From Bacteroides sp. (GTDB taxonomy: Bacteria > Bacteroidota > Bacteroidia > Bacteroidales > Muribaculaceae), in contig JAAVCP010000045.1 in the NCBI GenBank assembly GCA_014802265.1, forward strand, positions 1 to 60,431: a DNA stretch of 60,431 nucleotides, given 5' to 3'. The notes under the pieces are model-generated. The model was not told the DNA's origin and made no database searches. It saw nothing but the letters and a program-made list of their open reading frames with translations. How positions within the stretch are numbered: position 1 is the stretch's first letter; the number at the start of each line of letters is the position of its first letter. The translations under genes were made by a program, and so were the position numbers. Below are positions 27,884 through 36,406 of the stretch, piece after piece.

Positions 27884-29437
27884 ATGGATTCATCTCTCAT
27901 TTATCAAGCTCATTACACAAAGTCTGACCCTATACTCAATTACATGACAGGTATGCTAGATTTTCAACCACATGATTTGATTTTTGAGCCATGTGGTGGC
28001 GACGGCGTGTTCGTCGATAAAATTCTAGAAAAAATTCCTGATGCAAATATCTGCGTATACGAATTAAGCCCAACCGCCGTTGAAGTTTTACGTAATAAGT
28101 ATAAGCATTCAAGCAATATAAGAATCAAAGAAACTGATACCTTACTGGATGATGATATTGTTCTAGGAAGTAGTAAGTTTGACAAAATTATCGGCAATCC
28201 ACCATACGGTGCGAGAAATGACAAAAAGAAAAAAAATGAGCTGAATAGGCTATACGCAGATTTGTATACAAAAGAAAGTTACACGCTTTTTTTATATACT
28301 TGTATAAATTGTCTCAACGAAAACGGTGAACTCTGTTTCATAATTCCCGATACATTCTTGTCTCTTCATAGGCATATAGGTATAAGGAAATTTATATTGA
28401 CGCATACAGCTATTCGTGAACTACTTCTCTTTCCATCCTCATTTTTTCCTGGCATTAACTTTGGCTATGCAAATCTTTGTATTATAACTCTTTCTAAGTG
28501 TTCTGATGTTTCTAAAAATCTAAAAAACATGATGGTGATAAGAACAGGTTTCACCAAAGTTGATGAATTGGAAAATAGTCAGGCTGGTGTTTCAAAAGAA
28601 ATTTCTCAAGGGGCTATCTATAATGGCGTAGGTTCTGCATTTATGTTTAAATCTTCAGATAACCTTGCAGAATTAATCAACGATGAACGTATAACAAAAA
28701 TCGGAGATATTGCAAGCTGTGTAACAGGATTTTATTCCGGTTGTGATAAAGATTATTTGCATCCAATAAATGGAGAAATCAAAAATGCCAAGAAATACAA
28801 AATAATTGATCAGAACGTTATTCACTCTGAGCTATTGTCTGACGCGGAAAAATTAAATGGTATTAATTCTGAAAAGTGCTTTGTCCCAATTGTAAAGGGG
28901 GGCAATGCTAAATATTTGAAACCCAATTTATGGTTTATGGATTGGTCAACCAAAGCCATAAGTGAGTACCGTAAAAGTAAGAAATGTCGGTTTCAGAACA
29001 CTACATTTTATTTTAGAAATGGTATCGGAATCCCAATGATAAGGTCGTCAAAATTAACGGCAGCCTTGATAGATGGACGTTTGTTTGATCAATCCATAGT
29101 AGGAATTTTCCCTAAAGATGAATCATTATTGAATTATATGCTTGCTTTTTTCAATTCATCAATCTGTACTAAATTAATTAACACAATAAATCCGTCTACA
29201 AATAATTCAGCTAATTATCTCAAAAAGATACCATTCATTTTCCCAAATCTAGATACACGCGATAAAATTGAAAAATGTGTAGACATTATCATAGAGCGGC
29301 TGAAAATGGGAAACGAGGAAATCAGTGATATAGAAGCAGAAATCGATAGAATCTTTAATGAGTTATATTTGAATAAAAAAGGTGTTGATCCTACAGCATA
29401 CACAAAGACTGCATACAAGCAACTTAGTTTATTTTAG
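27884..29437 (+). CDS. DNA adenine-N6 methyltransferase, type II (gamma-class order)
   Basis: From ATG 27884 the protein is 517 aa. It has motif X (AHYTKSDPI, 9-17), the AdoMet-binding motif I (FEPCGGDGVF, 34-43) and catalytic motif IV NPPYG (105-109). The order is that of TaqI/Eco57I-like N6-adenine methyltransferases. The C-terminal 300 residues would hold the target-recognition domain. It partners the endonuclease 2 nt upstream. An alternative TTG start nine bases earlier overlaps the endonuclease stop and is not needed. Confidence 0.88.
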   Translation: MDSSLIYQAHYTKSDPILNYMTGMLDFQPHDLIFEPCGGDGVFVDKILEKIPDANICVYELSPTAVEVLRNKYKHSSNIRIKETDTLLDDDIVLGSSKFDKIIGNPPYGARNDKKKKNELNRLYADLYTKESYTLFLYTCINCLNENGELCFIIPDTFLSLHRHIGIRKFILTHTAIRELLLFPSSFFPGINFGYANLCIITLSKCSDVSKNLKNMMVIRTGFTKVDELENSQAGVSKEISQGAIYNGVGSAFMFKSSDNLAELINDERITKIGDIASCVTGFYSGCDKDYLHPINGEIKNAKKYKIIDQNVIHSELLSDAEKLNGINSEKCFVPIVKGGNAKYLKPNLWFMDWSTKAISEYRKSKKCRFQNTTFYFRNGIGIPMIRSSKLTAALIDGRLFDQSIVGIFPKDESLLNYMLAFFNSSICTKLINTINPSTNNSANYLKKIPFIFPNLDTRDKIEKCVDIIIERLKMGNEEISDIEAEIDRIFNELYLNKKGVDPTAYTKTAYKQLSLF

Positions 29438-29503
29438 CCCATATGACGTATAGGGTCAGTTATTTTTAATAGATTTAAGTTGATAACTCCAGGGTAGAAT
29501 GTT

Positions 29504-29517
29504 ACCATATTTGGAAC
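29504..29517 (+). repeat. 14-bp direct repeat, right copy, flanking the R-M genes
   Basis: ACCATATTTGGAAC is identical to 26863-26876. Confidence 0.55.
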
Positions 29518-29537
29518 ATACCTTTATAATCAATTGA

Positions 29538-29573
29538 GTAACAAAGACTATCTTCTTCGAGGAAGTAAAGTAA
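29538..29573 (+). pseudogene. Diverged duplicate of the dnaK 3' end
   Basis: Read in frame, this stretch gives VTKTIFFEEVK then TAA, against [10 protein letters not shown] and TAA at the true dnaK end. At the DNA level CTTCGAGGAAGT is identical and the last codons differ by synonymous changes. It is followed, as dnaK is, by a GTGTAAC hairpin. It looks like a displaced or foreign dnaK tail left when the R-M module was inserted. Confidence 0.55.
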
Positions 29574-29599
29574 TATAGAAAATAACAAACATTAACCCT

Positions 29600-29646
29600 A
29601 ATACAAATAGCGTGTAACTTTTTTGGAGTTACACGCTATTTGTATT
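29600..29646. terminator. Terminator downstream of the R-M insert
   Basis: A perfect 20-bp stem (29600-29619 with 29627-29646) and a 7-nt loop. The GTGTAAC core is shared with the dnaK terminator at 26770-26804, which supports the idea that this is a second dnaK-type 3' end. Confidence 0.8.
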
Positions 29647-29720
29647 TATGTGAGTACCTAAGATCCCCTCTATATTCGTAATTATATTCTTTTTGATTAC
29701 TATTTTCTGAGAAAAAATGT

Positions 29721-29957
29721 TTATATCCCTTTTGTCAGCTTGAATCCCAGATTTTCAATCAATGCCTTTCCAATCTTATTATTAAAATTCATAAAGTCAT
29801 TAGTCATAGTCCTTTTACCCAACTGTTTGAGTAAATATGCTATCAAGTGTGATCCTCCAAAAGCATCAAAAACGACACGTGTATTATCCGGTATATAATG
29901 CGACATCCATTCTCTATTATTATATACTTTGCTCCAAGATATTGCGGCTTTAGGAAG
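29721..29957 (-). pseudogene. Fragment of a D12-class adenine methyltransferase
   Basis: The minus strand encodes about 78 residues without a start: an upstream part LPKAAISWSKVYNNREWMS and VVFDAFGGSHLIAYLLKQLG, followed by TNDFMNFNNKIGKALIENLG. FGGSH followed by ND about 20 residues later fits AdoMet-binding motifs of D12-class (Dam-like) methyltransferases. An in-frame stop lies just upstream and the catalytic NPPY/DPPY region is absent. It is a remnant, perhaps of a second modification gene. Confidence 0.55.
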
Positions 29958-30294
29958 TTATAACTTAAATAGTCGTAATCTTAAAATAAATTATTCATTT
30001 ACTATGGTCACCTTTATAAAAAATATTTATGTATCTTATATTCTGAAAAAACATGGTTATTTCTTTTTGGGAGATTTATGAAACTTCCATTGAATATGGA
30101 ACATCACATAACGTGGAAGAACGTTTGTGTATGTCTCGGTTCTAACCTGTGCATTCACGCTGTAGAATACGTTTTTGATTTAAGTTTCGCAAGTACTGGT
30201 TTTCAGCGATAACAGTATAGAAAAAAGACATGGTTCTTGCATAATTGCAAGAAAATGAGTAATTTTATATACCACCAAAAAATAACTCAAAGCC
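29958..30294. other. Intergenic debris upstream of the transposase fragment
   Basis: No convincing gene in about 340 bp. Sequence around 30184-30290 is probably the non-coding end of the IS whose transposase fragment starts at 30295; it includes a short inverted pair, TTCTTGCA and TGCAAGAA, at 30234-30252. Terminal repeats were not defined. Confidence 0.4.
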
Positions 30295-30612
30295 ATGTCT
30301 ATATACAAAATTACTCCTTTTCTCTCGGATATCAAAGATTTTTTCAAAAATTCTGATATGACAGCTGCCATGCATACCATCAGTTCGGTGCTTTCCCAGG
30401 TCAAAATGACCGAACGGGACACACTTTCCGTGACAAGCAGACGCAACTACATATATAAGTTGCTCACGGTGTTCCAATGCCTTCTGCTTTTCCCATGCTT
30501 CGGTATAGGGAATGCCTGGAACAATCAGAAGTATGGGACTCTCAAGCCGTTAATCAAGATTAGAAAGGATGTCTTCTACCGTTTTATGAGAAACCCGGGT
30601 ATTTATATCTGA
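30295..30612 (+). pseudogene. N-terminal fragment of a DDE transposase
   Basis: The first about 100 residues (MSIYKITPFLSDIKDFFKNS, VTSRRNYIYKL, LLLFPCFGIGNAWN, KDVFYRFMRNP) match the N-terminus of a Bacteroidales transposase of the IS4-like DDE type. The frame then stops (GIYI), and the catalytic DDE domain does not follow. It is a dead fragment. Confidence 0.65.
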
Positions 30613-30729
30613 CTCTACCAAATAAAATTGTATATAATTTCTATAAATCAACTGATTAAATGCTACGATAAAAGAAAAACGTCTATGCCCACTTATCACC
30701 CGTGCATCTCCGCTGAATAGTTACGATTT

Positions 30730-31527
30730 TTAAGTACATGACAAAAATTTGAAAACATCGAATTTTGGGGTATAACTCGGTCGCATAAGGATGTTTGCGA
30801 TCTCTTCCAATCCATACTTGACAAGCGACTTCGCCTTTCTTCCATGTTTCAGGATTCTTATCGGTTTAATATTCATATCTTTATGCTTACCAACGAGATA
30901 CGCCCATACCAGCGCCACACATACCATTGCAACCAGTCCTGCGATGCGCTCTATGTCGCGCATATATGTGTCCTCGATATTGAAGCCGGAGGACTTCATG
31001 GCCTTGCCTTTCTGATAAACTCACGGTCGGACACAAGACAATCAATGCAGTCCGAACCGAACAGCCTCACGAAGTGGTCCATAATCTCCTTCCTCTCCTC
31101 CCAATTGGAGTTGCATCTCTTAGGCAGCAATTTGAATATCAAGTGGAATGCAATTCCCTTGTAGGTAATGCCAAGCATGAGAATATTGATGTTGAAATCT
31201 CCGAACTTCCAGTTAGTACGGTCCATACTGAGAACAAGCCTGTCTTTTACAGGCAGCAGACAGAATATCATCCGTGCGATGATGTCAGATCCAGGGCATA
31301 GTTGGCAAAGAAGCTTTGGAAGTGGCGCAGATTGGAATCCTTCTCAACCGAAGTGGGCAAGGCACATGCCAGTTTATGGAGGCTGACAGTCTGCACCATG
31401 TAGAGGGCGTGGAGAAGGAACGCCATCAGTTTATGCGTGCCGGATTCATTGTTTTTCCAAAATGCTCTTGCATAATCGGGAGGATTTGATTAACTTTGAC
31501 CAAGTCCTTGGAATTAGTAGTTATCAT
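30730..31527 (-). pseudogene. Degenerate IS4-type transposase (different from the one at 30295)
   Basis: From ATG 31527 the minus strand reads as an IS4-like transposase broken into three frames. MITTNSKDLVKVNQILPIMQ stops at 31426-31428. The middle continues in another frame through ALYMVQTVSLHKLACALPTS. LSMDRTNWKFGDFNINILML, with the first catalytic Asp, and DCLVSDREF follow. The central catalytic part is deleted and the sequence resumes at MKSSGFNIEDTYMRDIERIA to the C-terminus. Frameshifts plus deletion make it inactive. Confidence 0.7.
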
Positions 31528-31663
31528 GGAGAAAAGTCGGCAAACTTTTCCTTTAAATTACTAACTTCCAGGGATCTTTAAAATTTTACTAATAGAAAAT
31601 TAGATGTTTAACAGCATAATTTCAATTTTGGTCATATACTAAAAAAATATATAACTTGCACAA

Positions 31664-33085
31664 CTACTTATCATCCCAGCACTCTGTTTCGGAAGAGAGA
31701 CTTGGTATTGTTGAAGAATGATACACCGGATCTTTTCCCTCTTTGCGTTGGCGCACATAGTCTTTTAAAAGAAGAATTGCGTATTTCCCAAGCAAAGAAA
31801 TGGCTGCTATATTACAAAGGGTCATGAGTGCCATTGTGATGTCTGCAAAACCCCACACTAGATCCAAAGAACATACGGCACCAAGATAAACCATCGCTCC
31901 TACTAAAAGTCTATAAATTTTTATCACAAAGTCACTGTTTTTTATAAACCTGATATTCGTCTCCCCATAATAATAATTGGCAACTATACTGGTAAATGCA
32001 AAAAAGAATATTGCAATGCTGACAAATATTGAGCCATAATTGTGCCCTCCTCCCAGACCGGCATCAATAGCTTTCTGAGTGAGAACAATACCATCATGCC
32101 CGTCAGCAAAAATTCCACTACACAGAATTATAAATGCAGTGGCAGTGCATATTAATAACGTATCAGTATATACTCCTAATGACTGAATCAATCCTTGCTT
32201 AACCGGATGAGACACAGAGGCTGTGGCAGCAGCATTAGGAGTAGAGCCTTCCCCTGCCTCATTACTGAAAAGACCGCGCTTCACCCCCATTATAATGGCT
32301 GCCCCTATCATGCCTCCGGCTGCCTGACCAATCCCAAAGGCATTTTCTACTATCAGGCACAAAATTTCAGGAACACGGTGTATGTTAAGTATGATTATTA
32401 CTATTGCCAAAACAATGTATGCAATAGCCATTACCGGCACAACAATCTCACTAAATCTTGAGATACTTTTTATACCACCAAAAATAATAACCAGAGTCAT
32501 GACAGTCAGAATAATACCCATCAACTCTCTGGGTGCGGAATAACATTCCATAAAAGCAGCAGCTATGGTATTTGACTGAACCGTGTTAAAAGCAAAACCG
32601 AAAGTAAGAGTAATCAGCACGGCGAAGGTCACAGCCCACCATCTCTTGTGTAGACCTTTCTCTATATAATAAGCGGGTCCTCCCATAAATGAACCCTCAC
32701 CTCTTACCTTAAATAACTGAGCAAGGGTAGACTCTATAAAAGCACTCGATGCTCCTAACAAAGCTATAAGCCACATCCAGAAGATTGCTCCCGGTCCGCC
32801 CACTGCAATCGCCGTGGCTACTCCCGCAAGATTACCTGTTCCTACCCTCGATGCTATGGAAAGGGCAAATGCCTGAAATGAACTTACCCCACCATTACCG
32901 GAGAATCCATTACTGTCGGCATTACTCTTCTTTCCTGAGCTGAGAAGAAGTTTAAACATCTCCCCTATCATTCTGAACTGCACCCCTTTTGTAACAATAG
33001 TGAAATACACCGCAATTGAAAGCAATGCTATCACCATAACATAGTCAGTCAGAATACCACTTATTGTACCTACTAATTTTTCCAT
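31664..33085 (-). CDS. Alanine/glycine:cation symporter (AGCS family)
   Basis: This 473-aa inner-membrane transporter has 10-11 hydrophobic segments. The AGCS signatures are GNGGVSSFQAFALSIASRVG, TGNLAGVATAIAVGGPGAIFWMWL, KVRGEGSFMGGPAYYIEKGL and GVKRGLFSNEAGEGSTPNAA. It takes up alanine or glycine with Na+ (or H+). The C-terminal tail is hydrophilic. It is monocistronic. A minus-strand TAATTTTG at 33107-33114 could be its -7 element, next to the promoter of the divergent membrane protein. Confidence 0.95.
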   Translation of the reverse strand: MEKLVGTISGILTDYVMVIALLSIAVYFTIVTKGVQFRMIGEMFKLLLSSGKKSNADSNGFSGNGGVSSFQAFALSIASRVGTGNLAGVATAIAVGGPGAIFWMWLIALLGASSAFIESTLAQLFKVRGEGSFMGGPAYYIEKGLHKRWWAVTFAVLITLTFGFAFNTVQSNTIAAAFMECYSAPRELMGIILTVMTLVIIFGGIKSISRFSEIVVPVMAIAYIVLAIVIIILNIHRVPEILCLIVENAFGIGQAAGGMIGAAIIMGVKRGLFSNEAGEGSTPNAAATASVSHPVKQGLIQSLGVYTDTLLICTATAFIILCSGIFADGHDGIVLTQKAIDAGLGGGHNYGSIFVSIAIFFFAFTSIVANYYYGETNIRFIKNSDFVIKIYRLLVGAMVYLGAVCSLDLVWGFADITMALMTLCNIAAISLLGKYAILLLKDYVRQRKEGKDPVYHSSTIPSLSSETECWDDK

Positions 33086-33124
33086 ATTGAAAATTTATAT
33101 TTTCTGCAAAATTACGATTTTTCC

Positions 33125-33155
33125 TTTGAAATTTCTACTAAAAATCGTATCTTTG
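33125..33155 (+). promoter_or_regulatory. Promoter of the 166-aa membrane protein
   Basis: TTTG at 33125-33128 and TATCTTTG at 33148-33155 are 19 nt apart, 30 nt ahead of the start codon. Confidence 0.65.
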
Positions 33156-33184
33156 TAATTATATTAAATTTAGCCATAGACACT

Positions 33185-33685
33185 ATGAAGACTAATTCCT
33201 TTAAATCAGGTTTAATTGCTGTTGGTGTATATACATTAGCTAATGTGCTTGCCCTCTCAGTTATAGGGTGGTTAAAGTCTACTATGAATTTGGGTGAAAA
33301 TTTTTATAATTGGATTAGTTTGTCAAGCGGTGTTTTCGGTATGGTAATATCATTTATGGGTGGCTTCTACTTTAATCAGTTATTATCAAACAAGATCACT
33401 GAATATAAAACTACTCATCAAGAATGGCATGATAAGTATGTACGTGAAATTTGCAAGATAAAATTACTGAAGAGATACGGTTGCATAGCCTCCTGTATCG
33501 GTTTTATCCTTGTAGTACTCATGAGTAGGATAAAAGACCAATATCCTGTCACATTTATTATGATAAAGGTTTGGACATTACTAAGTGTACTATTTTATCA
33601 CGCATATACTTTCAGAAATAAGAAATTACGCCGCCTCCAAATTCAAAATCTTTATGACGATGTGATTGCACAAGTTGAAAAGTAA
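33185..33685 (+). CDS. Hypothetical four-helix membrane protein
   Basis: I do not recognise the family. The 166-aa protein has four predicted membrane helices: about 9-28, 40-62, 96-114 and 119-138. A basic loop (TEYKTTHQEWHDKYVREICK) lies between the second and third, and the C-terminal tail is polar. It has its own promoter and no operon partner in the sense direction. The function is unknown. Confidence 0.75.
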   Translation: MKTNSFKSGLIAVGVYTLANVLALSVIGWLKSTMNLGENFYNWISLSSGVFGMVISFMGGFYFNQLLSNKITEYKTTHQEWHDKYVREICKIKLLKRYGCIASCIGFILVVLMSRIKDQYPVTFIMIKVWTLLSVLFYHAYTFRNKKLRRLQIQNLYDDVIAQVEK

Positions 33686-33876
33686 TCATTTCAACAATCA
33701 ATACTACGAAAATATATCCTTAAAACTTTCAAAATTCTTATTGTAAGCTATTGTGTTCAGTTTTGGTATTAAGTCTGTTTGAAAAATATTTTTAGGCACC
33801 TGCCGTTTTTATGAATGCAAAATAATGATTAACTTTGCAGGTGCAATCAGGCAATCAAGCCCGATTCAATAGACTA

Positions 33877-35184
33877 ATGAGAAAATCTGACATTAGAAAC
33901 ACTACATTATATATTGCCGGGTTTGCAATCCTGACATTTATAATAATCCATATAATCGCCTCCCGAGCTGCAGGGAAAGAAGATGAGCAAGAAGAGGCGA
34001 TTGCGGCTAATCATGAGGGCATTATATGGAGTGATACTCTTTCTAACAACTCTTCAGATATTGCTGCCACTAAAAAAATGGACTCTGAAATCAACCAATT
34101 CATGGGTCGTTGGGATCTCAAAGGTATGTCGTTGGCAATCACTCACAATGATTCATTGGTCTATGCCAAAGGTTATGGGTGGGCTGATAAGGAAATCGGA
34201 CGTAAAATGGAAGCAACCTCTATTATGCGTATAGCTTCTGCCTCCAAACTGGTGACAGCCGTGGCTATAATGAAACTTATTGAGGAAGGAAAATTTTCTC
34301 TTGATTCAAAGGTGTTTGGTCCCGATGGAATTCTCAACGACTCATCTTTCACAAATGTAATCAACGATCCAAGAGCGTTTGACGTGACCGTTGATCATCT
34401 GCTGCGCCATAAAGGGGGGTTTTCTTCTGTGATGGGCGACCCCATGTTTCGCACAAAAGACATTATGGCGATGGAAAAACTTACTGCTCCACCCTCTAAC
34501 GAAGAACTCACAAAAATCGTCATCAAGCGAAAACTGAGATTTACCCCCGGAGTGGGTAGGAAATACAGTAATTTCGGATATATGCTCTTGTCTCTGATAA
34601 TTGAGAAAACGACAGGACAATCATATTGGAACTATGTCAATGCAAATGTGCTTCAGCCTGCCGGTATATATAATATGCGTCCTGCCACAAATTATTATGC
34701 CGATCGCCACCCTAAGGAAGTAAAATATTATCCTCCCGATAATGAGCTTGTTGAGGAATTTAATGGCAGCGGTAAAATGGTGGAAAGGGTTTATGGAGGA
34801 AGTAATGTCAACGGGCTTATGGGTGCGGGGGGCTGGACAGCTTCGGCAGCTGATATAGCACGCCTTGTGGCTGCCATAGATAATTATCCCGTTGTAGATA
34901 ATATCCTTACCCCTAAAAGCGTCAATCTACTCACTGAGCACGACGACCATGATAAGATGAGTCGTGGATGGAGTGAGGCTGACGCATACGGCAAATGGTC
35001 AAGGACCGGTACCCTAAGCTCTACTCACACGCTTATCGAACGGTTTCCAACCGGAGAATGTTGGGTGCTTATCACTAACAGCGGCGTGGGAAAAGGTCAT
35101 TCATTTTCTCGTGACCTTTCCAGGCTTGTCGAGCGTCTGCGCTCTAGATATAATGGTTCTCTTCCTGCCCGTAACCTATGGTAA
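33877..35184 (+). CDS. Membrane-anchored serine hydrolase, beta-lactamase/DD-peptidase fold
   Basis: From ATG 33877 the protein is 435 aa. An N-terminal anchor (residues 9-29) is followed by a class C beta-lactamase-like domain. The catalytic SxxK is SASK (Ser121, Lys124), the YxN motif is YSN (Tyr230, Asn232), and RTGTLSS near the C-terminus fits the third (KTG-like) motif. Such proteins include DD-carboxypeptidases, esterases and D-amino-acid peptidases; the substrate cannot be told. TAACTTTG at 33830-33837 is a likely -7 element. An upstream TTG-initiated extension would begin inside the promoter and is rejected. Confidence 0.88.
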   Translation: MRKSDIRNTTLYIAGFAILTFIIIHIIASRAAGKEDEQEEAIAANHEGIIWSDTLSNNSSDIAATKKMDSEINQFMGRWDLKGMSLAITHNDSLVYAKGYGWADKEIGRKMEATSIMRIASASKLVTAVAIMKLIEEGKFSLDSKVFGPDGILNDSSFTNVINDPRAFDVTVDHLLRHKGGFSSVMGDPMFRTKDIMAMEKLTAPPSNEELTKIVIKRKLRFTPGVGRKYSNFGYMLLSLIIEKTTGQSYWNYVNANVLQPAGIYNMRPATNYYADRHPKEVKYYPPDNELVEEFNGSGKMVERVYGGSNVNGLMGAGGWTASAADIARLVAAIDNYPVVDNILTPKSVNLLTEHDDHDKMSRGWSEADAYGKWSRTGTLSSTHTLIERFPTGECWVLITNSGVGKGHSFSRDLSRLVERLRSRYNGSLPARNLW

Positions 35185-35203
35185 TATCCTATATCCTGAA
35201 TCA

Positions 35204-35235
35204 TTTGCGTAACTCAACGCTTTACATTATCTTTG
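35204..35235 (+). promoter_or_regulatory. Promoter of the tgt-lptF-nuclease-mnmE cluster
   Basis: TTTG at 35204-35207 and TATCTTTG at 35228-35235 are 20 nt apart. The tgt start is 35 nt downstream. Confidence 0.7.
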
Positions 35236-35270
35236 CAAAAAATTAAACAGCTACTTAGAACACTCTTAGA

Positions 35271-36401
35271 ATGGATTTCAAGATAGAAGCAACCGCTCCC
35301 GACACCAAGGCGCGTGCCGGAGAGATAACTACAGATCATGGCACTATACCCACTCCTATTTTTATGCCTGTCGGCACCGTGGGGAGTGTCAAGGCTGTCC
35401 ACATGAGGGAATTGAGAGATGACATTGATGCCAAAATTATTCTTGGCAACACTTATCATCTCTATCTGCGACCAGGTCTTGAGATTCTGAGAAATGCCGG
35501 TGGTCTACACAAATTTAATGGCTGGGAACGCCCTATTCTTACCGACTCCGGTGGTTTCCAGGTTTTCTCCCTGTCTGACAACCGGAAACTTACTGAGGAG
35601 GGTGCATGGTTCAGAAGTCATATCGATGGTTCCAAGCATCTCTTCACCCCGGAAAATGTAGTCGATATCCAAAGGGTGATCGGTTCCGATATAATGATGG
35701 CTCTTGACGAGTGTCCTCCCGGTACTTCCGATTTTAATTATGCACAAAAGTCTCTTGCTCTGACTCAAAGGTGGCTTGAAAGAGGCTGGAAACATTATAA
35801 GAATACAGAAGGACTATATGGCTATTCACAGGCATACTTCCCTATTGTGCAGGGATGTGTTTATCCGGAGCTTCGGCGTGAAGCTGCCAAACATATTGCC
35901 GACCTCGGGGCTGATGGTAATGCAATCGGCGGATTAGCTGTAGGTGAACCAACTGAGGTAATGTATGATATGATTGAAGTGGTCAACGAGATTTTGCCTA
36001 CTGATAAGCCACGTTATCTTATGGGTGTCGGCACTCCTGCCAATATTCTTGAAGCAATTGACAGGGGAATAGACATGATGGATTGTGTAATGCCCACACG
36101 TAACGGACGCAACGGCATGTTGTTTACCCGCAATGGTATTATGAATATGCGCAACAGGAAATGGGCGGATGACTATTCTCCACTTGACGAGGGAGGGGCT
36201 GCATGGGTTGATGAAGTTTATTCAAAAGCCTATGTGCGTCATCTTTTCATCAGCCAGGAGCTTCTTGCAATGCAGATTGCCTCTGTGCATAATCTTGCAT
36301 TCTATCTGTGGCTCGTCAGGGAGGCGCGGAAACATATCATCGCAGGTGACTTTAAGAGTTGGAAAACTGAGATGGTGGAGAAAGTAACCACCAGACTTTG
36401 A
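35271..36401 (+). CDS. tgt: Queuine tRNA-ribosyltransferase
   Basis: Tgt exchanges guanine-34 for preQ1 in tRNAs with GUN anticodons. The 376-aa TIM-barrel protein shows TPIFMPVGTVGSVKAV, the active-site DSGGFQVFS, GGLAVGEPTEVMYDM, YLMGVGTPANILEAI and the catalytic-Asp segment DCVMPTRNGRNG. The usual C-terminal zinc motif (CxCxxC and a later His) is not visible: the equivalent region reads DEGGAAWVDEVYSKAYVRHL, keeping only the His. The LptF/G gene starts 5 nt after the stop, so the two are co-transcribed. Confidence 0.96.
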   Translation: MDFKIEATAPDTKARAGEITTDHGTIPTPIFMPVGTVGSVKAVHMRELRDDIDAKIILGNTYHLYLRPGLEILRNAGGLHKFNGWERPILTDSGGFQVFSLSDNRKLTEEGAWFRSHIDGSKHLFTPENVVDIQRVIGSDIMMALDECPPGTSDFNYAQKSLALTQRWLERGWKHYKNTEGLYGYSQAYFPIVQGCVYPELRREAAKHIADLGADGNAIGGLAVGEPTEVMYDMIEVVNEILPTDKPRYLMGVGTPANILEAIDRGIDMMDCVMPTRNGRNGMLFTRNGIMNMRNRKWADDYSPLDEGGAAWVDEVYSKAYVRHLFISQELLAMQIASVHNLAFYLWLVREARKHIIAGDFKSWKTEMVEKVTTRL

Positions 36402-36406
36402 TTGTT

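Noticed and set aside
33835..33876. TTG-initiated N-terminal extension of the serine hydrolase
   Set aside because: It would begin within the promoter -7 element; the ATG at 33877 directly precedes a sensible membrane anchor.
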